From Mariniphaga sp. (GTDB taxonomy: Bacteria; Bacteroidota; Bacteroidia; Bacteroidales; Prolixibacteraceae), in assembly GCA_025363795.1 (NCBI GenBank), contig JANYLE010000502.1, positions 1-6,036 on the forward strand: DNA of 6,036 nt, written 5' to 3'. Under the pieces are notes generated by a model. It searched no databases. It was not told where the DNA came from and was given only the letters and a program-made list of their open reading frames with translations. This document shows, piece after piece, positions 5,401-6,036 of the stretch. Both the position numbers and the translations under genes were made by a program. The stretch's first letter is position 1; every line of letters starts with the position of its first letter.

Positions 5401-6036
5401 ATGAAAGTATTAGTTTTTACTTTACTAGCGGTTATTGCACTTGCTTCTTGCAATCAAAAAACCTCAAATTCTACAATTAAGCCTGAGGCATTTCATAAAC
5501 TGGTCGGTGAAAAGCAGGTAAACCTGTTTAAACTTAAGAATAAAAATGGATTAGAAATGACTGTCACCAATTATGGTGGGCGCGTGGTGTCATTAATGGT
5601 TCCTGACAAAAGTGGCAAAATGGAGGATATTGTACTTGGTTTTGATAAAATTGAAGGTTATCAAGGTCCCAGTGAAACTTTCTTTGGTGCTGCAATTGGA
5701 CGGTATGGCAATCGGATTGCAAAAGGTTTATTTACAATCGACAGCCTTAACTACAAATTGGCTATCAATAATCCCCCCAATGCTTTACATGGTGGACCAG
5801 GCGGATTCTTTGCAAAAGTATGGGATGCTGTGCAAAAAGGCGAAAATGAAGTCGAGCTAAGCTTGGTATCTCCTGATATGGAAGAAGGTTATCCCGGCGA
5901 ATTAAAAGTGACGATGAATTACCGGTTGACTGATGCAAACGAGTTCTCGATAACTTATCGTGCTGAAACCAGCAAGCCTACAGTAATCAATCTTACAAAT
6001 CACTCATTTTTTAATCTTCACGGAGCTGGGAATGGA
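5401..6036 (+). CDS. Galactose mutarotase (aldose 1-epimerase) lipoprotein, 3' end outside window
   Basis: Interconverts the alpha and beta anomers of galactose, glucose or related aldoses. The first 212 codons are present, a little over half of a usual 350-390 residue secreted family member. The N-terminus MKVLVFTLLAVIALASC is a lipoprotein signal peptide with lipobox LASC and lipidated Cys17, so the enzyme works in the periplasm or at the outer membrane. The residues after Cys (NQKTSN) lack the acidic surface-export signal known from some Bacteroidota, which favours a periplasmic side. Catalytic-domain motifs are TNYGGRVVSL (57-66), GRYGNRIAKG (100-109) with the substrate Arg (R105), ALHGGPGGF with His130, and NLTNHSFFNLHG with His201; the last two match the conserved His pair of GalM. 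The later Asp and catalytic Glu lie beyond the window. The signal peptide fixes the start; no Shine-Dalgarno is visible. Family is nearly certain; exact sugar is not. Confidence 0.93.
   Translation, partial: MKVLVFTLLAVIALASCNQKTSNSTIKPEAFHKLVGEKQVNLFKLKNKNGLEMTVTNYGGRVVSLMVPDKSGKMEDIVLGFDKIEGYQGPSETFFGAAIGRYGNRIAKGLFTIDSLNYKLAINNPPNALHGGPGGFFAKVWDAVQKGENEVELSLVSPDMEEGYPGELKVTMNYRLTDANEFSITYRAETSKPTVINLTNHSFFNLHGAGNG

Noticed and set aside
5612..5860. Plus-strand open frame of 82 codons
   Set aside because: Out of frame inside the mutarotase gene, whose own frame carries clear GalM motifs.

Overview
The window looks like chromosomal DNA of a member of the Bacteroidota, most likely a Bacteroidales/Marinilabiliales-type organism. 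The evidence is a DUF4954 protein, a PAS regulator with the LuxR-like C-terminus common in this phylum, AT-rich intergenic DNA, mostly weak ribosome binding sites, and a well-formed Bacteroidota promoter (TTG, 19 nt, TAnnTTTG) before the rightmost gene. The phylum call is firm; the order is a guess. No mobile element, CRISPR array, rRNA or tRNA was seen.

Layout. Minus strand, 3861 down to 1: a 672-residue DUF4954 protein, then after only 5 nt glmS (612 residues, complete except for the last two bases of its stop codon, which lie outside the window). These two look like one transcription unit. Minus strand, 5030 to 4038: a 330-residue soluble regulator with coiled coil, PAS, coiled coil and a LuxR-type helix-turn-helix. 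It lies upstream of the DUF4954 gene in the same direction, separated by a 177-nt AT-rich gap holding candidate control sites. Plus strand, 5401 to the window end: the first 212 codons of a lipoprotein galactose mutarotase (GalM family), divergent from the regulator across a 370-nt gap.

How they may fit together. GlmS makes glucosamine-6-phosphate, the entry to UDP-GlcNAc and so to peptidoglycan and surface glycans. The DUF4954 protein has a left-handed beta-helix (hexapeptide) type N-terminal half and no known reaction. Its tight junction with glmS suggests coupled expression and perhaps a related role in amino-sugar or nucleotide-sugar metabolism, but that is inference. The mutarotase interconverts sugar anomers outside the cytoplasm. 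The PAS regulator could act on its neighbours, but nothing in the sequence proves it.

The most unusual signal is not a gene. A short motif, TGTTAGGT(T/A)A, occurs twice exactly 63 bp apart before the DUF4954-glmS unit and once near the expected start site of the regulator gene; its core TTAGGTAA occurs once more upstream of the mutarotase promoter. A 12-bp perfect palindrome inside a 7-bp inverted repeat overlaps the candidate DUF4954-glmS promoter. Together they suggest shared regulation of the locus. No clearly new multi-gene system is visible; the best candidates for undescribed biology are the DUF4954-GlmS link and this putative operator set.
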